Source: Planctomycetaceae bacterium (GTDB lineage Bacteria > Planctomycetota > Planctomycetia > Planctomycetales > Planctomycetaceae). Taken from it: DNA of 10,336 bases. Under the pieces are notes generated by a model. The model saw nothing but the letters and a program-made list of their open reading frames with translations, ran no database searches and was not told the origin of the DNA. The stretch covers positions 1 through 10,336 of the forward strand of contig CANHVD010000149.1 of NCBI GenBank assembly GCA_947463775.1. The letters are read 5' to 3'. Positions within the stretch are counted from its first letter, which is position 1. Each line of letters starts with the position of its first letter. Shown here piece after piece: positions 4,142-10,336 of this stretch. Both the position numbers and the translations under genes were made by a program.

Positions 4142-6658
4142 TCAGAAATCGCTGGTTGCAGACGCAGTGAATGTTTCAATTGTCGTGTGGCCGACTGGGG
4201 TGATCTGAAATCGAACGGCCCCGGATACGCTCGTCAGCAGCACGGAATCACGTCCGTAGTTTTTTTGAAGAGCATTCGCTTGCCGGTCGTCCTTTGCGCT
4301 GACCACGACGCAGGCAGGTTTGGTCTGAGTGGCCAGACGCCTTGTATTTGATGCCGGGCTGCCGTGATGTGGGCTGACAAGCAGACTGCAGGTCGGAAGA
4401 TCTTGCAATAACTGATCCTGTCCTGCTCCTTCGAGATCTCCCGGCAAACAGATCCGGTGTCCGAAGCAAGTAATAATCGAAACCAGGCTCGAGGCGTTAT
4501 CGGCGTAGTTCTCTGCACCTTCGGAGCTGGCCTGCAGAAATTCAATCGTCGCGTTCGCAAACGAAACACGATCACCATGTTTTGCGATACTGCAGGGAAT
4601 GCCTAAGGTCGACGCATCATCAAGAACAGCTTGCACTTCAGGAGCTGCTGACCGGACAAACTCGCTGGTCAAAACTAATTGACCCACCGGGATTCGATCC
4701 AGAAGACTGGAGACCGCGTTGTAGTGATCGGCGTCAGGGTGCGAGAGAATGATCGCGTTAATCTGGCGATGTCCTTTCTTCCACAGAAAACGGCTGATCA
4801 AGTCGGCGGTTCGTTCGCCTCGGTTCAGGGCGCCAGCGTCAAACAGCAGGACATGCCCATCCGGAGTTTCCACGACGGTTGCGTTCCCATGTCCAACGCT
4901 CAGCACCGTGCATTCCAGATTTGGCGATTCGGGGCTGATGCAGACATTGCGAAAGAGCAGGGTGACCAGTGCCAGCAGAATGACTCGCAATGTCTGCCGA
5001 GTCGATGACCTGGAGGCCAGCGCGGATGCGGTTAGCAGGGAGTAGTAGGCCGGCAGAAACCAGGCAGGCAGATCAGGAATTGTGACAAAGCCCAGTCGAA
5101 CATCTGCAGAGAAACTCACGGCGCTATTTAGAACAGTCAGACAAAGTCCGAATACTGTTCCCGGAATAATCGCTAATGGAGGCACGGCCAATCCCGCGGC
5201 AATAAACACATAGCCGACGATCAGAGTGGCTGTCGTGAACGGAATCAGCAGCAGATTGATCAGCATCCCGGTCAGCGACACGACATGAAATTGAGTTGCC
5301 ACCAGCGGAGCAGACAGCAACGTGACGGCCAGCATCTGCTGATAACTCTTGCCAAGCCATTCGCGCAATCCGGAGTAAAATTCGCTGAACTTTTCCTGCC
5401 AAGTCAAAGCTTCCGGAGGAGCATCGTGGTCTTCACGAGCCGGCGTGCGTTCTGCCACCCAACCCAGCGCGCCGACGCAGAGGAATGAAAGCCAGGCGCC
5501 GACGTCGAATGCGATACTGGGGTCAAAGATCAGCAGCACAATTGCCGTGACGCCGATCAGTGAGCCGATTCGCATTTCACGAACACAGATTTGTCCAAGC
5601 ACATGCAGGGCAATGAAAACCGTTGAACGCATGACGGAAGGCCGCAGGTCTGTCAGGAAGCAGTACAGCACGCACACCAGACCGGCCAGCAGGAGCGATC
5701 GTGTTCTGGTAATTAGCAGCAGGTTCAACAGGCGGACCAGAAAAACATACAGGATCCCGACATGCAGTCCAGAGATGGCCAATAAATGCATCGTTCCGCT
5801 GGCAATGAAGTCTCGTTCCAGATCAGGCGTCAGATGACCTCGATTTCCAAGCAGCAATGCTTCAGCGGTCGCACGGTTCTTAGGAGAAAGATTGGTCTTC
5901 AACGCCGCGACAGTCTGTTGGCGAAAAGTGGTCAGCAATGATGCCGGAGACCACCATGTCGTTTTTCTTACCTGGATGGCGGCCGCGTGTTTCACAAACA
6001 ACATGGCCGAGATGCCGCTTCTCTGCAGATGACGCTGAAAGTCAAACTCACCAGGGTTCAACGGCGGTCGAGCGGTATCCAGTTCTGCCAGCAATTCGAC
6101 ATGATCGCCCCATCTCAGCAGAGCTGTCGCGTCGCCTTCAACCAGGACACGGCAAAGTCCTCGAACCGCTAATGGCTCGTCAGAACTGCCAACACCGGAT
6201 GCTCGCAGCAGAAAGAGTGTTCGAATTTGTTGGCTGCCGTTGGATCCGGACGGCCGAGAATCAACAACAGAATCCAAAGCCGGGATATTGGCGACAACTC
6301 CTGTGAGACGAATTGCGGAGTCCGTATCGATCTGTCGAGTGGCAATTAGCTGAGCAATGTCGCGTCCATCTTCGGCTGAATCTCTGACGGCTTGTAGCGA
6401 GGCGCCCAGAGAGACGATCGCTAGAGCCAACGCGATGCCTTCTGTTCTGTCGAATAGGCGACGGGCAGCGATGTGAGCAATCAAGGTCAGCAGGCCGCAT
6501 GCTGAGATAGCGAATAAACTCCGAGCGCCCAGTCGATCGTTCAGCCATATTCCGCAGACCATAAGTCCGCTGATCGCCATAGCCCGAGGAATCTGAAAGC
6601 GTTTAATCTGCGCGCGAGGAGCAGAGGCTCGTGGAGATTCCGGTGGTTCGGGTGTCAC
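4142..6658 (-). CDS. comEC: ComEC/Rec2-family DNA uptake channel protein
   Basis: ComEC is the inner-membrane channel through which single-stranded DNA enters the cytoplasm during natural transformation. The 838-residue product has the full architecture. Hydrophobic segments lie at about 27-92. A soluble N-terminal OB-like region (DUF4131, about 100-230) includes G-E-F-D-F-Q-R-H-L (203-211). The Competence domain (about 265-570) has H-L-L-A-I-S-G-L-H-V-G-I (291-302) and many membrane helices. The C-terminal metallo-beta-lactamase domain (about 580-825) carries S-H-P-D-A-D-H (639-645), L-P-G-D-L (738-742) and S-P-H-H-G-S (762-767). The metal-binding motif is intact, so a nuclease role is plausible. 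The usual D-V-G-Q-G-D reads S-V-G-H-G-N (587-592). The GTG start at 6658 overlaps the nrdR stop as GTGA, implying coupled translation. An ATG at 6580 is an alternative but would remove N-terminal residues before the first helix. No other competence gene is in the window. Confidence 0.93.
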   Translation of the reverse strand: MTPEPPESPRASAPRAQIKRFQIPRAMAISGLMVCGIWLNDRLGARSLFAISACGLLTLIAHIAARRLFDRTEGIALALAIVSLGASLQAVRDSAEDGRDIAQLIATRQIDTDSAIRLTGVVANIPALDSVVDSRPSGSNGSQQIRTLFLLRASGVGSSDEPLAVRGLCRVLVEGDATALLRWGDHVELLAELDTARPPLNPGEFDFQRHLQRSGISAMLFVKHAAAIQVRKTTWWSPASLLTTFRQQTVAALKTNLSPKNRATAEALLLGNRGHLTPDLERDFIASGTMHLLAISGLHVGILYVFLVRLLNLLLITRTRSLLLAGLVCVLYCFLTDLRPSVMRSTVFIALHVLGQICVREMRIGSLIGVTAIVLLIFDPSIAFDVGAWLSFLCVGALGWVAERTPAREDHDAPPEALTWQEKFSEFYSGLREWLGKSYQQMLAVTLLSAPLVATQFHVVSLTGMLINLLLIPFTTATLIVGYVFIAAGLAVPPLAIIPGTVFGLCLTVLNSAVSFSADVRLGFVTIPDLPAWFLPAYYSLLTASALASRSSTRQTLRVILLALVTLLFRNVCISPESPNLECTVLSVGHGNATVVETPDGHVLLFDAGALNRGERTADLISRFLWKKGHRQINAIILSHPDADHYNAVSSLLDRIPVGQLVLTSEFVRSAAPEVQAVLDDASTLGIPCSIAKHGDRVSFANATIEFLQASSEGAENYADNASSLVSIITCFGHRICLPGDLEGAGQDQLLQDLPTCSLLVSPHHGSPASNTRRLATQTKPACVVVSAKDDRQANALQKNYGRDSVLLTSVSGAVRFQITPVGHTTIETFTASATSDF

Positions 6659-7119
6659 GACTCTCGCCGACGATTGTCCAGAATGGGTTGCAGTTCATCC
6701 ACAAAGTCATGCACGTCCTGGAACTCACGATACACCGACGCAAAGCGTACAAACGCTACCTTGTCGAGATCTCGCAGGGCACTGAAGACGAGTTCGCCGA
6801 TCAGGCGAGAAGGAACTTCTCGTTCGCCATCTTCATAGATGGCCGCTTCGACGTCACCAACGAGCAAATCAATTTGTTCAGGACTGATGGGGCGTTTGTA
6901 GCAGGCTTTCTCCACTCCCGAGCGGATCTTTTCCCGATCAAAGGGAACTCGAGTGCCATCCTTCTTGATCACACGGACGGGAGACTCTTCAATCTTTTCA
7001 TACGTCGTAAATCGACGCTCACAGCTGAGGCATTCGCGACGTCGACGAATAGAAAAGTCCTGACTATTTCGCGAGTCAATAACTTTGGTTTCGTCGTGTT
7101 TACAATAGGGACATCGCAC
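6655..7119 (-). CDS. nrdR: Transcriptional repressor NrdR
   Basis: NrdR senses (d)ATP and represses ribonucleotide reductase genes by binding paired NrdR boxes. The 154-residue product has the usual length. A zinc ribbon has C3-P-Y-C6 and C30-L-S-C33, with V-I-D-S-R (13-17) and R-R-R-R-E-C between. An ATP-cone spans about 48-138, starting V-R-V-I-K-K-D-G and containing the conserved F-D-R-E-K-I (60-65) and ending near R-F-A-S-V-Y-R-E-F. I chose the GTG at 7119: AGGG lies 8 nt upstream and the protein then begins M-R-C-P-Y-C like its family. A longer frame from a TTG at 7233 adds 38 residues with no NrdR character. The stop overlaps the comEC start by 4 nt. No nrd reductase gene lies in the window, so its targets are elsewhere. 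Confidence 0.95.
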   Translation of the reverse strand: MRCPYCKHDETKVIDSRNSQDFSIRRRRECLSCERRFTTYEKIEESPVRVIKKDGTRVPFDREKIRSGVEKACYKRPISPEQIDLLVGDVEAAIYEDGEREVPSRLIGELVFSALRDLDKVAFVRFASVYREFQDVHDFVDELQPILDNRRRES

Positions 7120-7202
7120 AGAAATTGCCCTGAAGGAGCCGGGTCCGTCGCCCGTATTGCGTTGGTGCAGCCTCAGGAAAACATCCGAGACCGCAAGGCG
7201 GT

Positions 7203-7233
7203 ATTGTATGCGACCGTGCAGGTGCTCTTTCAA
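7203..7233 (-). promoter_or_regulatory. Possible sigma70-type promoter for nrdR-comEC
   Basis: On the minus strand TTGAAA (7233-7228) and TACAAT (7208-7203) each match five of six consensus bases. The spacer is 19 nt, longer than optimal. Initiation would give a leader of about 75 nt before the nrdR GTG. Its position in the 222-bp gap after the DUF2293 gene fits a separate promoter for nrdR and comEC. Candidate only. Confidence 0.35.
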
Positions 7234-7341
7234 GTCACTTCGGGGTCTGAAGAACTCCGAACCCGATTTTCGGCACTCGACCGCGACGGCAATCGTTTTG
7301 AATTGCGATTGACTGAATTGACTAACCCAGGCTGCGTCGAG

Positions 7342-8022
7342 TTAAGGTTGTGCAAGGGCTTTTGTCAGCAGGCATGCTGTTGGAGGCACTGGAGCCCCTT
7401 CGCGATAGAGCTGCAGCAAGCGGCGTGATTGCTGGGCCAGCAGTCGGCGTACTTCGCGGCGCTCTCCCTTGATGCGAGGAATCTTCATCTGATCATAAAG
7501 CGTCGTCTGATGCCGCATCCAGGCAATGACTGCGGCTTCTGCTCGTTGTTCAATGGGAATGCGCTGAGTCCTTGCGACTGTGCCGCTGCCAACAGGCGTG
7601 GCATGAGCGGCAATCGCATCCGCTAAGCGTTCGGCTAAAGCCTGATAGACAGGTGCAAATGCAAGGAACTCCAGCACGGAGTCGCGAAAGGAGACGACGT
7701 ACTCGGTCTGTACCTTTTCGCGTCGTCGCGCTCCGGCGGCCTGCTTCTTCGCATAGGCTTCGGTGGAACGTTCGGCTTCCAGTTGCTTCATCGCCGCAGC
7801 GATGTTGGCCTTCGGAGCCCAGACGCCCTGAGAAAAAATCTTGCGACCTCGCTTCTCCTGGACAGTCCACGACGGCCCGGCCGCTTTGACGCGGCGAGTC
7901 AGGCCGGGATCTCCGGGAAGCAGAAGCGACCAGTCCTGAGGTGGCGTCAGGACCTGGCCATCAGTTGTGCAAACAGTCTCCGGGCGAGGGCCCGGAGCGA
8001 CGATCAGATTTTCAGCAGCCAT
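7342..8022 (-). CDS. DUF2293-like protein of unknown function
   Basis: A 226-residue soluble-looking protein with no signal peptide or membrane helix. The N-terminal half has a motif-rich stretch: P-G-D-P-G-L-T-R-R-V (36-45), then G-R-K-I-F (59-63) and G-V-W-A-P (66-70). The C-terminal half (about 105-205) has R-A-E-A-A-V-I-A-W-M-R-H-Q-T-T-L-Y-D (160-177) followed by a very basic helix with many Arg (183-207). The A-W-M-R-H-Q-T-T-x-Y-D pattern followed by basic residues resembles DUF2293 proteins, whose function is not known. The Arg-rich C-terminus would suit nucleic-acid binding, but that is inference. It lies 58 nt downstream of bioB on the same strand, so it may be co-transcribed with it. 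The ATG at 8022 has only a weak GGA upstream; I see no better start. No catalytic site is recognisable. Confidence 0.75.
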   Translation of the reverse strand: MAAENLIVAPGPRPETVCTTDGQVLTPPQDWSLLLPGDPGLTRRVKAAGPSWTVQEKRGRKIFSQGVWAPKANIAAAMKQLEAERSTEAYAKKQAAGARRREKVQTEYVVSFRDSVLEFLAFAPVYQALAERLADAIAAHATPVGSGTVARTQRIPIEQRAEAAVIAWMRHQTTLYDQMKIPRIKGERREVRRLLAQQSRRLLQLYREGAPVPPTACLLTKALAQP

Positions 8023-8068
8023 CCGTTGCTATCCAAATTCCCATCCAATGAGATCCACCGAAAGTCGC

Positions 8069-8085
8069 GCTGATTATGAATCAGC
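8069..8085 (-). other. Perfect stem-loop across the bioB stop codon
   Basis: GCTGATT at 8069-8075 and AATCAGC at 8079-8085 form a perfect 7-bp dyad with a 3-nt loop, and the bioB stop codon (8083-8081) lies inside the stem. No T-tract follows on the minus strand, so it is not a standard terminator. Such a stem may protect the 3' end or cause pausing between bioB and the next gene. Confidence 0.4.
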
Positions 8086-9193
8086 CACAGCAGCTGCCTG
8101 AACCCGGCGTTTCGGCCGCACAGCTTTTTGTGTGAGGCGTATTCCAGAGATCCAGCAGCTTCGACGATTCATAATCGCCAGCCGTAATCTGGAAGCCCAG
8201 ATCGGAGATCATGCGGAAGTCTTCTTCAGCCTTCTGGCCCGGAGTTGTCAGATAGTCACTGACAAACATCGAGTTGGCCGGATAAAGGCCCATCGTCTGC
8301 ATGGATCGCAGGTTGACTTCTCGGCCACCGGCGATTCGCAGTTCCGCTTTTGGATTTGTCAGACGGAACATCGCAAGAACCTTCAGGCAGAAGCGAGGAT
8401 CCAGTTCGCGGACAGCCTGCAGAGGAGTTCCTTCGATTGAGTTCAAAAAGTTGATCGGAATCGATTCAACATTCAGCTCTGACAGTTTGATGGCTACATC
8501 GACGACGTCTTCGTGGACTTCGCCCATGCCCACAATCATGCCGGCACACAGTTCCAGCCCGGCGCTGCGGCAGATGTCGAGCGTTTCGAGGCGATCTTTG
8601 AACGTGTGAGTCGTGCAGATTTCTTCGTGATAGCGTTCGCTGGTATTCAGGTTATGGTTGACTCGATCCACACCAGCAGCCTTCAGCTTGAGAGCCTGCT
8701 CAGGCTTCAGCAGTCCGAGGCAACAGCAAATGTGGAGTCCGTACTGATCTTTGATCTGACGTACGACATTGGCGACGTGATCAACTTCGCGATCGCTTGG
8801 ACCACGACCGCTGGCCACGATGCAATAAGTTCTAGCCTTGCTTTCTGCTGCTTTGCGAGCGCCGTCCAGCAGTCGTTCGGCATTCAGCATCGCATACTTT
8901 TCAATCGGCGCTTCGGAGATCTTGGACTGCGAGCAGTAGTTGCAGTCTTCCGGGCAGAGACCGCTTTTGGCGTTCTTCAGATAGTAGAGCTGAACCGTTT
9001 TCCCGAAGTACTCCCGGCGGACTCGATAGGCCGCGTCCAGAATCGCCAGCAATTGGTCGTCGTCGGCTCGCAGGATTCTCATGGCATCCGCGCGCGACAA
9101 AGATTCGCCCGCGAGGACCTGATCGGCCATTTCATTCCAGGACAATTCAGATCGCGACGAATCAACAAAATCAGAGACTTCAGAAACAGACAT
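8081..9193 (-). CDS. bioB: Biotin synthase BioB
   Basis: BioB is a radical-SAM enzyme that inserts sulfur into dethiobiotin, the last step of biotin synthesis, in the cytoplasm. The 370-residue product is slightly longer than E. coli BioB (346). The 4Fe-4S motif is C80-P-E-D-C84-N-Y-C87. Ligands of the auxiliary 2Fe-2S cluster are recognisable: C124 in Y-C-I-V-A-S-G, a Cys in I-C-C-C-L-G (156-158), C216 in E-L-C-A-G-M-I-V-G-M-G-E, and R286 in L-R-I-A-G-G-R. N-N-type substrate residues include N180 and N182 in V-N-H-N-L-N-T-S. The C-terminal tail has three further Cys (C358, C368, C369), absent from E. coli BioB. The ATG at 9193 lacks a clear Shine-Dalgarno; an ATG at 9130 (residue 22) is an alternative. 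No other biotin gene is in the window and no BirA-like operator is visible upstream. Confidence 0.96.
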   Translation of the reverse strand: MSVSEVSDFVDSSRSELSWNEMADQVLAGESLSRADAMRILRADDDQLLAILDAAYRVRREYFGKTVQLYYLKNAKSGLCPEDCNYCSQSKISEAPIEKYAMLNAERLLDGARKAAESKARTYCIVASGRGPSDREVDHVANVVRQIKDQYGLHICCCLGLLKPEQALKLKAAGVDRVNHNLNTSERYHEEICTTHTFKDRLETLDICRSAGLELCAGMIVGMGEVHEDVVDVAIKLSELNVESIPINFLNSIEGTPLQAVRELDPRFCLKVLAMFRLTNPKAELRIAGGREVNLRSMQTMGLYPANSMFVSDYLTTPGQKAEEDFRMISDLGFQITAGDYESSKLLDLWNTPHTKSCAAETPGSGSCCG

Positions 9194-9344
9194 TCCGGAA
9201 CCACTTGAGCTGGAGATAAAGAAGAAGGAGGTCGCGGAGTCTACAGAAAGCCCGCAGCCGTTTCACGCATAGAACTCTCACCCGTTGTTGTTTGACTCAT
9301 TTTCAGGGTACCATATCGGTTAATTGTCCGAGATTTTGGTACTA
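9194..9344. other. Divergent promoter region of bioB and the histidine kinase
   Basis: This 151-bp gap must hold promoters in both directions. On the plus strand TTGACT (9292-9297) with a weak TATCGG (9314-9319), 16 nt apart, is a candidate promoter for the kinase. GTACCA (9308-9313) and TGGTAC (9337-9342) form a 6-bp inverted repeat that ends just before the kinase ATG. On the minus strand a 19-codon frame runs from ATG at 9300 to TAG at 9241 (product MSQTTTGESS...AAGFL), ending 47 nt before bioB and out of frame with it. It could be a leader peptide or chance. Confidence 0.4.
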
Positions 9345-10336
9345 ATGGACTTTCCAGTGGCCGACTTTCGCCGAAAACGCCGTCATCTGAGCCTGCCCAT
9401 CTGGAGCAGCGTTCTGTTGATGACCGTCAACATTGCCTTGATGGCCGTTTTGATCGTGCTCCTGGCCCGGCAAAGTTCGTGGCTGGCGCTGACGCTGGGA
9501 TCCATCGCCCTGGCGATCAGTTTGTTCGGGATTTCATTCTATTCGTTTCTCACGATCAAAGAGATCCAGCTCAATCGACGGCAGTCAAATTTTGTAGACA
9601 GTGTCACTCATGAACTGAAAACTCCGATTGCCGCACTCAGACTTTACCTGGATACGCTGCTAATGCGCGAGCCAGAGGCGGCTGATCGGCGAGAATTTTA
9701 TGAGACGATGAATACCGAACTGGGGCGACTCGATCGATTAATCAATCAACTGCTGGAGGTCGGACGTCTTGACGCTATTGGTCATCAGACGGAGCCCGAA
9801 ACGATTCATCTGGAGGATCTGCTCCGCCAATGTGCGAATGCCGCATGCCTGCATCACAAGCAGGAGTTTAACGATGTGTTTCGATTTGAAGTTGCTCCGC
9901 TGGCGTTGACGTCTCGTCGTCTGCTGCTGGAAATGATCTTCGGAAATCTACTCGACAATGCCGTGAAGTATGGCGGGAAGCCTCCCAAAGTGACGGTGCA
10001 TGCGTTTTCTCGTGGGCGCAATCAGGTGGTTGTGAGAGTTCGCGATAACGGTGCTGGCGTTGCTCCTGAGAATCGGCGGCGAATCTTTCAGATGTTTGTT
10101 CGAGGTAACGATGAGTTGCATCGCACGAAAACCGGGACAGGACTCGGGCTTTATATTGTGCGAACGTTGGTTGGGTTGTTGAAGGGACGAGTTGTCGTGC
10201 TGGATGCGGAGTCCGGAGGCGGATCGGTTTTTGAGGTGACTCTGCCAGGAAGACAATTGGATCTTCCGGAGTCTGAGCATCGTGAGACTCGCAGCCGTGT
10301 GTCGGAGTTGGCGTTGTCGGGAAAAGAGAAGGCGCA
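9345..10336 (+). CDS. Sensor histidine kinase, two membrane helices (3' end beyond window)
   Basis: A membrane-bound sensor histidine kinase; 330 residues are visible and the frame is open at the window edge. A basic N-terminus (R9-R-K-R-R) precedes two hydrophobic segments at about 19-42 and 46-70, joined by only a few residues. The HisKA domain follows directly, with H-box S86-V-T-H89-E-L-K-T-P (H89 is the phosphorylated His). The ATPase domain has the N-box N201-L-L-D-N-A-V-K-Y-G, G1 box D234-N-G-A-G, F-box near 248-253 (F-Q-M-F-V-R-G) and G2 box G264-T-G-L-G-L-Y-I-V. All catalytic motifs are intact. There is no periplasmic sensor, HAMP or PAS domain. The positive-inside rule fits an N-terminus in the cytoplasm. 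ATG 9345 lacks a strong Shine-Dalgarno; in-frame TTGs at 9324 and 9336 are alternatives. The response regulator is probably encoded just downstream, outside the window; this is inference. Confidence 0.92.
   Translation, partial: MDFPVADFRRKRRHLSLPIWSSVLLMTVNIALMAVLIVLLARQSSWLALTLGSIALAISLFGISFYSFLTIKEIQLNRRQSNFVDSVTHELKTPIAALRLYLDTLLMREPEAADRREFYETMNTELGRLDRLINQLLEVGRLDAIGHQTEPETIHLEDLLRQCANAACLHHKQEFNDVFRFEVAPLALTSRRLLLEMIFGNLLDNAVKYGGKPPKVTVHAFSRGRNQVVVRVRDNGAGVAPENRRRIFQMFVRGNDELHRTKTGTGLGLYIVRTLVGLLKGRVVVLDAESGGGSVFEVTLPGRQLDLPESEHRETRSRVSELALSGKEKA

Noticed and set aside
7120..7233. 38-residue N-terminal extension of NrdR from a TTG
   Set aside because: It is unlike NrdR, overlaps a candidate promoter, and the GTG at 7119 with AGGG gives the normal M-R-C-P-Y-C start.
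7309..7323. Tandem TTGACT-GAA-TTGACT on the plus strand
   Set aside because: It resembles doubled -35 boxes, but it points antisense into the DUF2293 gene and has no convincing -10.
6631..7428. 265-codon plus-strand frame across nrdR
   Set aside because: It is antisense to nrdR and the spacer, with no recognisable domain; the zinc ribbon and ATP-cone on the other strand are decisive.
8513..9208. 231-codon plus-strand frame opposite bioB
   Set aside because: It is a shadow of bioB; no motif or ribosome site supports it.
9225..9232. Perfect AAGGAGGT Shine-Dalgarno on the plus strand
   Set aside because: No start codon follows within the usual distance and no frame opens there.
1..10336. Mobile elements, CRISPR, tRNA/rRNA, phage or defence systems
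   Set aside because: I looked for transposase or integrase motifs, spaced direct repeats, tRNA-like T-loops and defence-type proteins on both strands and saw none; all sizeable genes are housekeeping, competence or signalling genes.

Overview
The window looks like ordinary chromosomal DNA from a Gram-negative-type bacterium of moderate GC content, most likely a member of the Planctomycetota. I infer this from the MurC subtype (a C-E-Y-R motif in place of the usual acidic motif), the DUF2293-like protein, the ComEC with divergent nuclease motifs and the gene mix. No 16S or other taxonomic marker is present, so the assignment is tentative. All but two genes are on the minus strand. I found no mobile element, CRISPR array, tRNA or rRNA.

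Left block (1-2652, minus strand, read right to left): murC, murB and the N-terminal part of ddl. These are consecutive steps of cytoplasmic peptidoglycan precursor synthesis (a remnant of the dcw cluster). murC and murB overlap by 44 nt. murB and ddl are separated by a 122-nt spacer that is almost wholly taken up by two stem-loops. MurB has Cys in place of the usual catalytic Ser.

Middle (2653-4126): a long non-coding stretch of about 700 bp separates murC from a plus-strand FixJ-type response regulator (receiver plus LuxR-type HTH). The stretch contains several inverted repeats, including an 11-bp perfect one whose right arm can pair with two different partners.

Right block (4142-9193, minus strand, read right to left): bioB (biotin synthase), a DUF2293-like protein of unknown function, nrdR (repressor of ribonucleotide reductase genes) and comEC (DNA uptake channel). 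nrdR and comEC overlap by 4 nt (GTGA), so they are probably translationally coupled. The response regulator and comEC converge with only 15 nt between them.

Far right (9345-10336, plus strand): a sensor histidine kinase divergent from bioB, open at the window edge. It has two membrane helices with almost no loop between them and no separate sensor or HAMP domain.

I see no clear evidence for an undescribed multi-gene system. The most unusual items are the structured RNA-like spacers in the mur operon, the active-site variants of MurB and MurC, the nrdR-comEC coupling, and the sensor-less kinase.
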